A stretch of 64,000 nucleotides of DNA from Acidovorax sp. 69 (GTDB lineage Bacteria; Pseudomonadota; Gammaproteobacteria; Burkholderiales; Burkholderiaceae_C): positions 4,092,501 through 4,156,500 of the forward strand of contig NZ_PGEP01000001.1 of the NCBI RefSeq assembly GCF_002797445.1, written 5' to 3'. The first letter of the stretch is position 1. Every line of letters begins with the position of its first letter. The translations under genes were made by a program, and so were the position numbers. Positions 42,561 to 51,026 of this stretch are shown here, piece after piece. The notes below the pieces were generated by a model. It ran no database searches and was not told where the DNA came from. It saw nothing but the letters and a program-made list of their open reading frames with translations.

Positions 42561-43817
42561 TCAGGTGCCTGCGCGCTCCAGCATGGCGTGCAGCAGCACA
42601 TTGCACCCCGCCTCGATGTGCTCAGGCTTGGCGTCCTCAATCTCGTTGTGGCTGATGCCATCCTTGCACGGAATGAAGATCATCCCGCTGGGCGCCAGCT
42701 TGGCCATGTACACCGCGTCGTGCCCCGCTCCCGACACCGCTGGCATGTGGCTGTATCCGAGCTTGGCCGCCGCGCGCCCCACTGCGTCCACGCAGCTCTC
42801 ATGGAAGGCCTGCGCGGGGTAGCTGGACACCATTTCGACATGGATCTGTACGCCATGTTCCTTGCCCACCTGCTCGGCAAAGGTTTTGACTTCTGCAGCC
42901 ATCTGGTCCACCAGCGCGTCGGTGCTGTTGCGCAGGTCGATGCTGAACTTGACCCGGCCCGGGATGACGTTGCGGCTGTTGGGGAACACTTGCACCATGC
43001 CCACGGTGCCGCGTCCGTGCGGCGGGTGGCGGTGGGCTGCTGCCACCACGTCTTGCATGATGCGTGTGGCGGCCAGCAGGGCGTCTTTGCGCAGCGCCAT
43101 GGGCGTGGGGCCGGCGTGGGCTTCCATGCCGGTGACGGTGCAGTCGAACCAGCGGATACCCAAGACGCCACTGACCACGCCAATGGTCTTGTCGTTGTCT
43201 TCCAGCACCGGGCCTTGTTCGATGTGGGTTTCAAAGTAGGCGCCGATGGGGTGGTCGCCGGGCTCCTGGTCGCCGATGTAGCCGATGCGCTCCAACTCAC
43301 CCTTCACCGTTTTGCCTTCGGTGTCGGTCGCAGCGTAGGCGTGCTCCAGCGTGAAGGCTTTGGCGAAGACGCCCGAGCCCATCATGACGGGAACAAAGCG
43401 CGATCCTTCTTCGTTGGTCCAGAAGGCCACTTCGATGGGGGCTTCGGTTTCGATGCTGTGGTCGTTGAGCGTGCGCACGACTTCGATGCCCGCCAGCACG
43501 CCGTAGTTGCCGTCGAACTTGCCGCCGGTGGGCTGGGTGTCGATGTGGCTGCCGGTCATGATGGGTGGCAGGTTGTTGTTGCGGCCGGGGCGGCGCATGA
43601 AGCCGTTGCCGATTTGGTCGATGGTGACGCTCATGCCAGCCTCGCGTGCCCAGCGGGTGACGAGGTCGCGACCTTGTTTGTCGAGGTCAGTGAGGGTCAG
43701 GCGGCACACGCCGCCCTTGGGCGTGGCGCCGATCTGGGCGAGCTCCATGAGCGATGACCACAGGCGGTCGCCGTTGATGCGCAGGTCTTCAATGTCGGGT
43801 TTGACGGGGGTTTCCAT
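42561..43817 (-). CDS. N-carbamoyl amino acid/beta-ureidopropionase-type amidohydrolase, copy 1
   Basis: Zn-dependent M20-type hydrolase of 418 residues (hydantoinase/carbamoylase family), hydrolysing N-carbamoyl amino acids or N-carbamoyl-beta-alanine. Metal ligands lie in GSHIDTQPTGGKFDGNYG (H, D), TNEEGSRF (E) and FETHIEQGPVLE (H). GGAG lies five bases before the ATG at 43817. Except for the first 20 and last few residues it is identical in protein to copy 2 at 53.2 kb; the DNA is almost identical. Last gene of the sensor-transport block. Confidence 0.9.
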   Translation of the reverse strand: METPVKPDIEDLRINGDRLWSSLMELAQIGATPKGGVCRLTLTDLDKQGRDLVTRWAREAGMSVTIDQIGNGFMRRPGRNNNLPPIMTGSHIDTQPTGGKFDGNYGVLAGIEVVRTLNDHSIETEAPIEVAFWTNEEGSRFVPVMMGSGVFAKAFTLEHAYAATDTEGKTVKGELERIGYIGDQEPGDHPIGAYFETHIEQGPVLEDNDKTIGVVSGVLGIRWFDCTVTGMEAHAGPTPMALRKDALLAATRIMQDVVAAAHRHPPHGRGTVGMVQVFPNSRNVIPGRVKFSIDLRNSTDALVDQMAAEVKTFAEQVGKEHGVQIHVEMVSSYPAQAFHESCVDAVGRAAAKLGYSHMPAVSGAGHDAVYMAKLAPSGMIFIPCKDGISHNEIEDAKPEHIEAGCNVLLHAMLERAGT

Positions 43818-43841
43818 CGAGGCTCCAGAGAAATAGGTCAA

Positions 43842-45326
43842 TCAGGGAAAAGCGGTCACGTTGCCCAGCGGATAAACAGGCTGCCGCAGGTTCTTAAACG
43901 GAAACAGCCGGTAGTCCGAACTGGTAACGCCCGGGCTGTCGCATTCGACCAGGCCCGCGGACAGCGGAACAAACACCGGACGGCAGTACATGCGCGACTT
44001 GAGCAACAGGTAGCGATATGCCGTGGGATCCAGACCCACACAGGAGAAAACCCCCAGGTCCCAAGGTTCGTGCGGCTGTTCGACCACCACGATCTGCGTG
44101 CCCCCTGCATCCAGCCAGACGGCACGGCCCATGGAACACCGCTGCCCCGTGTAGATGGGTCCGCTCACGGTGTAGCAGCCATCGCTGATGGCTCGCACGG
44201 TGCCCTGCACCAGCACAGGCTCCTTGGTGATGCCCAGCTGGGTCAACGCCACCTTGTTGCCCAGACGCACCGACACCTGGGCACCCACGCCCGCAGCGAC
44301 GAGCTGCGCCACGGCCTCCGGGTCGGACAGCGGCCCGGTGGCGATATCCGTCAGGCCGTGCTGCCAGGCTGCCTGAAGCACATCCATGGTGTCGCAGGTC
44401 CCGCCCGACATGCAGTTGTCACTGTGATCCAGCAGCAGCACAGGCTTGTCTGCTCCTTGCGCCAGCGCACCGGCCCGTGCGAAGGCTTCACCCAATGACT
44501 CACTGGCATACACATAACCTTCGCGCTCGGCCCAGATCTGGCCAGCCACGCGGTCCAGGGCGGCAGCACACAGCGCCTCGCTGTCGGGTGTGCGCTCGAC
44601 GGTGGCGACCACACTCATACAAGGCGCAGCGATGTCGGCGAGCGAAAAACCCGCAAAGATGGTCATGGCCGGCACACCCTTTTCCTCGGCCTGCCGTGCG
44701 GAGGCCACTGCCGCAGCCATGGCCCCGCCCAGCGTGGTACTGCGCAGCGTGTGGCTCAAGAGCGGCAGGGGCCGCCAGCGCACCAAATACTGGCGCCCTT
44801 CCTGCAGCATCTGCAAAACCAAGCGCGCGGCATGTTCGCCGGTCTCGTACATGTCCACATGCGGGTAGGTCTTGAACCCCACCATGACATCGGCGTTGTC
44901 GATCATCTTCTGGGTGATGTTGCCATGCAGGTCCAGTGCCACGCCCAAAGGCACGCCGGGGGCTGCAGCCCGCACGCGCGCGAGCAGATCGCCTTCACCG
45001 TCCGGGGTGTTCTGCGCCACCATGGCACCGTGCAGATCCAGCAGGATGGCATCACAGCCCGCAGCCGCCGCCACGATGCGATCGGTGAGCGCATCGTAGG
45101 CATCGGCAAACACGGGGCCGCTGGGGTTGGCCGTTGCGGAGACCGGCGTGACGCACTGCGCGCCCACGCGCTGCGCTGCGTCGATGAAAGCGGCCATCGC
45201 GGTGCGCATGCCTCTGTTGGCCAGGAAGGCTGCAGCGTCGTAGTCAGGCGCAAACGCCTGCAGGGGCGTCGGAACCGGTGAAAACGTGTTGGTCTCGTGG
45301 TTCAGACGTGCGATCAGAAACTTCAT
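43842..45326 (-). CDS. M81 family metallopeptidase (MlrC-like)
   Basis: Zn enzyme of 494 residues related to microcystinase MlrC. The start MKFLIARLNHETNTFSP, LDLHGAMVAQNT, LDLHGNITQKMIDNAD and TYPHVDMYETG supply the conserved acidic and histidine metal ligands. A C-terminal MlrC domain ends in LLLKSRMYCRPVF. The ATG at 45326 has AAGGG upstream; the longer open frame starts in livF sequence. It lies between livF and the amidohydrolase, so it probably works on an imported peptide- or amide-like compound. The substrate is unknown. Confidence 0.87.
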   Translation of the reverse strand: MKFLIARLNHETNTFSPVPTPLQAFAPDYDAAAFLANRGMRTAMAAFIDAAQRVGAQCVTPVSATANPSGPVFADAYDALTDRIVAAAAGCDAILLDLHGAMVAQNTPDGEGDLLARVRAAAPGVPLGVALDLHGNITQKMIDNADVMVGFKTYPHVDMYETGEHAARLVLQMLQEGRQYLVRWRPLPLLSHTLRSTTLGGAMAAAVASARQAEEKGVPAMTIFAGFSLADIAAPCMSVVATVERTPDSEALCAAALDRVAGQIWAEREGYVYASESLGEAFARAGALAQGADKPVLLLDHSDNCMSGGTCDTMDVLQAAWQHGLTDIATGPLSDPEAVAQLVAAGVGAQVSVRLGNKVALTQLGITKEPVLVQGTVRAISDGCYTVSGPIYTGQRCSMGRAVWLDAGGTQIVVVEQPHEPWDLGVFSCVGLDPTAYRYLLLKSRMYCRPVFVPLSAGLVECDSPGVTSSDYRLFPFKNLRQPVYPLGNVTAFP

Positions 45327-45366
45327 GGAATGCCCTTGGTTCAATGCTGCGTTGGCCTGCAATCTA

Positions 45367-46068
45367 TCAAGCCAGGCCCACACCGAGGTAGCGGTCCTTG
45401 ACTTCGTCATCGGCCAGAAAGGCTGTGTTGTCGGCGGTGTAAACAATGCGCCCCTGCTCCAGAATGCAGTGCCGGTCCGCCAGTTGGGTACAGACCTCCA
45501 GGTTCTGCTCGACCAGCAGGATGGCAACGCCTGCAGCCTTGATCGTCTTGAGCTGCGCCACGATCTCTTCCACGATGACCGGCGCCAACCCTTCCACGGG
45601 CTCGTCGAGCATCAGCAGCTTGGGATCGTTCATCAGAGCACGACCGATGGCCAGCATCTGCTGCTCGCCACCCGAAAGCTGCCCACCACCATTGCGCCGA
45701 CGCTCCTTGAGCCGGGGGAAGATCCGGTATACATCCTCCAGCTGCCAGGGCGAACGCTGACGCAGGCCCAGCAGCAGGTTCTCTTCCACCGTCAGCAGTT
45801 TGAAGATACCCCGATGCTCAGGCACCAGGCACACGCCCTGCCGGGCAATGGCATGGGGCGGCAGGCCCTGCACCGGTTTACCGCCGAAGGCGACACGACC
45901 CTGGGTGGGCGCGACCACCCCGGCAATGCTCTTGAGCGTGGTGGTCTTGCCCGCACCATTGCGGCCCAGCAGCGTGACCAGTTCACCATCGCCCACCTGA
46001 AAACCCACACCCTGCAGCACGTGGCTCTTGCCATAGTGCGCGTGCACGTCGTCCACATCGAGAATCAT
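45367..46068 (-). CDS. livF: Branched-chain amino acid-type ABC transporter ATPase LivF
   Basis: ABC ATPase of 233 residues. Walker A GRNGAGKTT, signature LSGGEQQMLAIGRAL, Walker B LLMLDEPVEGLAP. Start overlaps livG by four bases. Part of an LivHMGF-type importer; the substrate is probably an amide, urea-like or amino acid compound judging from neighbours. Confidence 0.95.
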   Translation of the reverse strand: MILDVDDVHAHYGKSHVLQGVGFQVGDGELVTLLGRNGAGKTTTLKSIAGVVAPTQGRVAFGGKPVQGLPPHAIARQGVCLVPEHRGIFKLLTVEENLLLGLRQRSPWQLEDVYRIFPRLKERRRNGGGQLSGGEQQMLAIGRALMNDPKLLMLDEPVEGLAPVIVEEIVAQLKTIKAAGVAILLVEQNLEVCTQLADRHCILEQGRIVYTADNTAFLADDEVKDRYLGVGLA

Positions 46069-46841
46069 GCTTTGCCTCCGGTGATCATGTTGCCCAGGTA
46101 GGCCGCGCGCACGCGGTCATCGCTGCGGATATCGTGCGGCATGCCCTCGGCAAGCACCCGGCCCAGCTGCATCACCGTGACGGTGTCCGAGATGTCCATC
46201 ACGATGTTCATGTTGTGCTCAATCAGGACCACGGTGTGCTCATCGCGCAGGCTCTTGATCAGGCGCTTCATGTCGTCTAGGTCATCGATGCCCATGCCCG
46301 ACGTGGGCTCGTCCAGAAAGATGGCCTTGGGTCGGGCGGCGAGGGCCATTCCGACCTCCAGGCGACGCTGCTGGCCGTGCGACAAGTTGCCTGCCGGGGT
46401 GTCGGCCAGACTCTCCAGCCCCACTTTGGCAAGCACAGACTCCACCACCTTCGACAGTGCCCGAGGCCCCACGGGCTCATGCCAAGGATTGAGGGCATGC
46501 ACAGGTGCGACGCCCTGTGCGCCCAAGCGCAGGTTCTCACGCACCGGCAGGCTCAGAAACAAGCTGGTCACCTGAAACGACCGCGCAATGCCGCGCTGCA
46601 CACGCCGGTGGTCGGGCTCGTGCGTGACATCCTGGCCATCAAACAGGATGCGCCCACCGCTCACCGTCTTGGTCCCTGTGAGCATATGGAACAGAGTGGT
46701 CTTGCCGGCCCCGTTGGGCCCGATCACCGAATGCACCGTGTTCGCACGCACCCGCAGGCTCACGCCCCCCAGTGCGGCGAACTTGCCATAGTGTTTCTCG
46801 ACATCAATGGCTTCCAGGAGGATGGGTGCCTTGGGGCTCAT
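46065..46841 (-). CDS. livG: ABC transporter ATPase LivG
   Basis: Second ATPase of the importer, 258 residues. Walker A GPNGAGKTT, signature LSHGQQRRLEVGMAL, Walker B AIFLDEPTSGMG. The LSHGQ variant is common in LivG. Overlaps livM and livF by four bases each. Confidence 0.95.
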   Translation of the reverse strand: MSPKAPILLEAIDVEKHYGKFAALGGVSLRVRANTVHSVIGPNGAGKTTLFHMLTGTKTVSGGRILFDGQDVTHEPDHRRVQRGIARSFQVTSLFLSLPVRENLRLGAQGVAPVHALNPWHEPVGPRALSKVVESVLAKVGLESLADTPAGNLSHGQQRRLEVGMALAARPKAIFLDEPTSGMGIDDLDDMKRLIKSLRDEHTVVLIEHNMNIVMDISDTVTVMQLGRVLAEGMPHDIRSDDRVRAAYLGNMITGGKA

Positions 46842-47833
46842 GCCTTTTCTCCTTTGGCGGTCACTTCAACCATCGATGGCGCCGCTGGCTTCCGATGGCC
46901 CTGCAACTTGTTCCAGATCGTTTCACCCAGGCCCCACAGCCCCCGTTGCATCCACAGACTGACGGCCATCAAAACGATGCCCAACAACAACAGCCAGCGC
47001 GGCCACAGCTGCGACAACCAGTCAGCCAGCAACAGGTAAAACGCCGAACCGAGCAGCGAGGCAAACAGGTTGCCCGTGCCCCCGATCACAGTCATCACCA
47101 GGATCATCTCGCTCGTGTGGTATTCGGCGTTGGAGAGCGGCGCCAGGCCGGTCATCATGGCGTGTAGCGCTCCTGCCAGACCCGTGACAGCGCCCGAGAT
47201 CACAAACGCCTGCAGCTTGAGCAACCGCAGGTTGTAGCCAATGGCCGCCGCGCGCTCTTCGTTGTCGCGCACGGCCAACAGGGTGCGTCCAAAGGTGGAG
47301 CGCGACACCTTGAACAACAGCCAGAACACCACCATGAAGATCACTGAGACAAAACCATAAAACTGCCAAGGCGACGCCAGCGTCCACACATCGACGCCGA
47401 AGATAGACAAATTGGGGCGAGGAATGTCCATCAGTCCGTTATCCCCCCCCGTCAGACCAGTGGTTGTGTAGGCGATGAAATAGAACATCTGCGCGAAGGC
47501 CAGAGTCAGCATCACGAAATACGTGCCCCGCTGGCGGATCGCTACCCAGCCCACCACTGCGGCGCCGAGCGCACCCATCACCGTGGCCAGCAACAGCGCC
47601 AGTGGCATGGGCACGGGCCAGCGCGTCAACATCAAGGCCACGGTATAGCTGCCCAAGCCAAAAAAAATGCCCTGGCCGAACGACAGCAGCCCTGTGAAGC
47701 CCAATAGCAGGTTGCAGCCCATGGCGGCCAGCCCAAAAATGAGCACCTCGCTGGCCAATGACCCCGACTGCATCATCAGCGGCATGACCGCCACCACCAG
47801 CGCCGCGAACAGGAAATGTGTGTACTTCTTCAT
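46838..47833 (-). CDS. livM: ABC transporter permease LivM
   Basis: Multi-helix permease of 331 residues. LAAMGCNLLLGFTGLLSFGQG and AVRDNEERAAAIGYN are the LivM signatures. The ATG at 47833 has AAGGAG eight bases upstream, inside the livH stop region; the longer frame overlaps livH. Confidence 0.94.
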   Translation of the reverse strand: MKKYTHFLFAALVVAVMPLMMQSGSLASEVLIFGLAAMGCNLLLGFTGLLSFGQGIFFGLGSYTVALMLTRWPVPMPLALLLATVMGALGAAVVGWVAIRQRGTYFVMLTLAFAQMFYFIAYTTTGLTGGDNGLMDIPRPNLSIFGVDVWTLASPWQFYGFVSVIFMVVFWLLFKVSRSTFGRTLLAVRDNEERAAAIGYNLRLLKLQAFVISGAVTGLAGALHAMMTGLAPLSNAEYHTSEMILVMTVIGGTGNLFASLLGSAFYLLLADWLSQLWPRWLLLLGIVLMAVSLWMQRGLWGLGETIWNKLQGHRKPAAPSMVEVTAKGEKA

Positions 47834-47838
47834 GGGGT

Positions 47839-48699
47839 TCACTCCTTGCGGCCCAAAAGACCATGGGGGCGCAATAGCAGCACGGCCGCCATGGCGACAT
47901 AGATCATCAGACGGGCACCTTCCGGCCACAGCGTGCTCATGACGCTTTGCACGATGCCGATCATCAGACCGCCCAGCAGCGCTCCGCTGAAGCTGCCCAT
48001 GCCCCCCACCACCACTACAACAAAAGCCACCGCGAGGGCCTCGACCCCCATGAAGGGCTCAGCACCCCGGATCGGTGATGCCAGCACGCCAGCCAGCGCC
48101 GCCGTTGCCGCGCCCAAGCCAAACACGAGGCTGAAGATGCGCAGTACATTGATGCCAAGCAGCGAGACCATCTCGGTCGACTCGCTACCCGCCCGCACCG
48201 CACTGCCCAAACGCGTGCCCTCCAGCACCCACCACAACAACACCGCCAGCACCGCAGTGAAACCGATCACGAACAGGCGGTACTTGGGGTACACAAAGCT
48301 GCCCCACATCACCACACCCTGAAGCGCGTCAGGCACCGCCACACTGTCGCCCAGCGGGCCCCACTGCAGGATCACCAGCTCCTGCACCGCCAGGGCCAGG
48401 CCCACCGTCACCAAAATGTGAAACTCATGGTCCGTGGCGTATACGTGGCGCAGGATGAGCTTCTCCGTCGCCCAACCAATGCCACCGACCACCAGAGGCA
48501 CCACTACCAGGGCCAGCCAGAAACTCATGCCCCAACGTGTCATCTGGTAGCAAAAATACGCCCCGATCAGATAAAAAGCGCCATGCGCGAAATTCACAAA
48601 TCGCAGCAAGCCGAAGACGATGGACAGGCCCACCGCCAACAGGAAATACAGCATGCCAATGCCAATCCCGTTGATGACCTGTAGCAGGTAGATGTTCAT
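47839..48699 (-). CDS. livH: ABC transporter permease LivH
   Basis: Permease of 286 residues with eight hydrophobic helices; GIGIGMLYFLLAVGLSIVFGL and RFVNFAHGAFYLIGAY are typical. The ATG at 48699 opens with NIYLLQVINGIG. Followed at once by livM. Confidence 0.94.
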   Translation of the reverse strand: MNIYLLQVINGIGIGMLYFLLAVGLSIVFGLLRFVNFAHGAFYLIGAYFCYQMTRWGMSFWLALVVVPLVVGGIGWATEKLILRHVYATDHEFHILVTVGLALAVQELVILQWGPLGDSVAVPDALQGVVMWGSFVYPKYRLFVIGFTAVLAVLLWWVLEGTRLGSAVRAGSESTEMVSLLGINVLRIFSLVFGLGAATAALAGVLASPIRGAEPFMGVEALAVAFVVVVVGGMGSFSGALLGGLMIGIVQSVMSTLWPEGARLMIYVAMAAVLLLRPHGLLGRKE

Positions 48700-48821
48700 A
48701 GAGTGCTCAGCCAGAAGACCACCAGCAGCCCCTTCCGGGGCCACTGTGGTTCACCAAAAGGAGCGCCCAGCACCTGTGCAGGGCCTGTCAGCCATGCAAG
48801 CGCTGTGCGGCGCCAGGGAAA

Positions 48822-50027
48822 TCAGGTGCGTTTGCAGCCCGTCTGATCGATGGGCAGGAACGACTTACCCGAACTGAGAACGTCCACGTAGTCGTCCTTG
48901 TTCTTCATCTTGGCCTTGGCCTTGCCCTTGAGCAGGTAGTAGCTCTTGAGCACCTGGTGGTCTGCCTTGCGCACCTCCTCATCGCCCGTCAATCCCTGGT
49001 ACCTGTGGCCCTCCAGCGAGGCAATCACAGCTTTCTGGTCCACCGAGCCTGCCTTGATGATCCCGTCAATCAGAAGCTTGGTGCAGATGTAGGAACCTGC
49101 CAGGCTGTAGTTGGGATTCATCTTGAGCTTGTCGTTTGTGCGTTTGACGAGATCCCGGTTGAGTTCGGAATCCACCGTGTGCCAATACTGGGCTCCAAAA
49201 TAGATGCCGTCGCACAGATCGGCACCCAGCGATTCGAACTGCTCCAGCCCCGAAGCCCAGGCCACCAGGATCGTCATGTTCTTGTGCATGCCGAAGCTCA
49301 CAGCCTGGCGCAGGGTGTCGGCACACTGCGCACCAAAGTTCAACAACAGCAGCACATCGGGCTTGGCAGCCATCGCATTGGTGATGTAACCACTGAACTC
49401 TTTTTCGGTCAGCGAGTGGTAGCTATTGCCAACGTGCTCAATGCCCTTTTCCTTGAAGATGTTCTTGGCGGCCGACAACAGGCCGTCGCCGAATACATAC
49501 TGCGGCGTGATGGTGTACCAGCGTTTGGCCTTGGGCATCGAATCGATCAGTGGGCGCACAGTCTGCTCGATGGCACCAAACGTGGGCACCGACCAGCGGA
49601 AGGTCGCGGCATTGCAGTCAGACCCCGTGATTTCATCGGCTCCTGCGGTGGTCACGAACAGGCCACCAGCCTTCTCGGCCTCCTTGCCCATGGCCAGGGC
49701 TTCGCCCGACAGGATGCCTCCAGCAAAGAAACGTGCGCCTTGCTGCTGTGCAGCCTCTTGCACCTTGCGCACAGCAGTGGCAGGCTTGCCCTCGGTGTCC
49801 AGCAGGGTGTACGCCAGGGGGCGATTGAGGGCCTTGCCATATTGCTCGATGGCCAGCCGCATGCCCATGTCTGCAAATTTCCCGTTGGCCGCAAACGGGC
49901 CCGACATCGGCACAGGGCAACCGAACTGGATGGCGCCCGGGGTCTGTGCAAACGCACTGCGGGTCAGGCCGATGGAAGCGGAAAGTGCACTCAGTGCCGA
50001 GACTTGCAGAAGATGACGACGTTGCAT
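48822..50027 (-). CDS. Periplasmic substrate-binding protein of the Liv-type importer
   Basis: Leu/Ile/Val-type binding protein of 401 residues. Signal MQRRHLLQVSALSALSASIG with a twin-arginine-like start (RRHLL), ending SAFAQ. Type-I fold motifs: FGCPVPMSGPFAANGKFADMG (part: VPMSGPFAANGKFADMG), GALATRW-type QYVFGDGLLSA and the C-terminal KADHQVLKSYYLL. GGAG precedes the ATG. It lies between the response regulator and livH, so the two-component system probably regulates it. Confidence 0.9.
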   Translation of the reverse strand: MQRRHLLQVSALSALSASIGLTRSAFAQTPGAIQFGCPVPMSGPFAANGKFADMGMRLAIEQYGKALNRPLAYTLLDTEGKPATAVRKVQEAAQQQGARFFAGGILSGEALAMGKEAEKAGGLFVTTAGADEITGSDCNAATFRWSVPTFGAIEQTVRPLIDSMPKAKRWYTITPQYVFGDGLLSAAKNIFKEKGIEHVGNSYHSLTEKEFSGYITNAMAAKPDVLLLLNFGAQCADTLRQAVSFGMHKNMTILVAWASGLEQFESLGADLCDGIYFGAQYWHTVDSELNRDLVKRTNDKLKMNPNYSLAGSYICTKLLIDGIIKAGSVDQKAVIASLEGHRYQGLTGDEEVRKADHQVLKSYYLLKGKAKAKMKNKDDYVDVLSSGKSFLPIDQTGCKRT

Positions 50028-50138
50028 GGAGGGCTCCAGTGAAGAGTAGTGGGAGATCAAGAGATGCCACCTCCATGGTGTGCAGGAAACCCCCTTCGCG
50101 GTCTTTCCAAATCTTTCATTTGGATTCATGCAAACAAA

Positions 50139-50148
50139 GGGTTAACCC
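50139..50148. promoter_or_regulatory. Palindrome GGGTTAACCC upstream of the binding-protein gene
   Basis: Perfect 10-base palindrome about 110 bases before the ATG of the binding protein and after the response regulator gene. A plausible regulator site; no partner is shown. Confidence 0.3.
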
Positions 50149-50183
50149 GCCACACCGCCCCTGTGGGCACAGCCAAGCCAGGC

Positions 50184-50203
50184 GCACTCCCCACCGGGAG
50201 TGC
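50184..50203 (-). terminator. Hairpin between the response regulator and binding-protein genes
   Basis: Eight-base-pair perfect stem GCACTCCC/GGGAGTGC with loop CACC, 26 bases past the response regulator stop. There is no T-run, so it may attenuate or stabilise rather than stop transcription. Confidence 0.4.
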
Positions 50204-50229
50204 TCCTCGATGAACCACTGGCCGGGGAA

Positions 50230-50988
50230 TCAGTGCAACCGCTGGGTGTCTTGCGCCAACTGCGTCGTGGCAGTGAAGGCGTAACCGATCTGGTGCAGCG
50301 TCTTGACCGGCAGGGGCTCGGCGAACGCTTCGGCCGCCTTCTTGCGCAACCGGGTGAGCAGCAGGTTGAGTCGCTCGGCACCGTTCTGGGCACGGGCACC
50401 AAACAGATGGGTGCTGAGATCCCGCTTGGGCACCGGCTGGCCGTCAGCACGCATGAGCTGCTGTAGAAACATGAACTCGTGGGTGGTCAACTGCAGGCAC
50501 CTGCCCTGGGGCGACGACAGCACCCATTCCTTGATCGCCAGCACCCAACATGCGGGTTGTGCGGCAGGCAAGGGGATAGTAGGCAGCGGCATGTCTGTGC
50601 CCACGCTCCCCCTGGGCAGCAGCCGGCTCGCGGTGGCGTCGATGTTGGCGGCCAGCTCCAGCAGGTTGACGGGTTTGACCAGATAACGGTCCGCCCCAGC
50701 GCGCATTCCTGCAAGCCGGTCGTCGAGCGAATCGCGGGCACTGAGAATGATCACCCCGACATCGGGCCTGGACTTGAGCAGCGACGCCACACTGAGCCCA
50801 TCCTCACCGGGCAGGCCCAGGTCCAGGATCACGACATCGACGGGTTGAAAAGTAAACCCCTTGTAGAAAGCTTCGGCACTGCATGCCCCCCAAACGCTGT
50901 AGCCCGAGTCGAGCAGGAACTCCTCGATGCTGTGCAGTTGGTCGGAGTCATCCTCCACGATTGCGATGCTGGGCTTGAATTGGGTCAT
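50230..50988 (-). CDS. Response regulator (receiver plus winged-helix DNA-binding domain)
   Basis: Transcription regulator of 252 residues. Receiver domain with acidic pocket at 12-14 (VEDDSD) and phosphoacceptor D56 (VVILDLGLPGEDG), K near 105 (VKPVN). The C-terminal half, LTTHEFMFLQQLMRADGQPVPKRDL and HQIGYAF, is a distant OmpR-type winged helix. The ATG at 50988 starts MTQFKPSIAIVEDD. Follows its kinase by 38 bases. Confidence 0.88.
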   Translation of the reverse strand: MTQFKPSIAIVEDDSDQLHSIEEFLLDSGYSVWGACSAEAFYKGFTFQPVDVVILDLGLPGEDGLSVASLLKSRPDVGVIILSARDSLDDRLAGMRAGADRYLVKPVNLLELAANIDATASRLLPRGSVGTDMPLPTIPLPAAQPACWVLAIKEWVLSSPQGRCLQLTTHEFMFLQQLMRADGQPVPKRDLSTHLFGARAQNGAERLNLLLTRLRKKAAEAFAEPLPVKTLHQIGYAFTATTQLAQDTQRLH

Positions 50989-51026
50989 GTTGCGAATACC
51001 TCCGGCGTCCGTCCGGAATGCAACAT

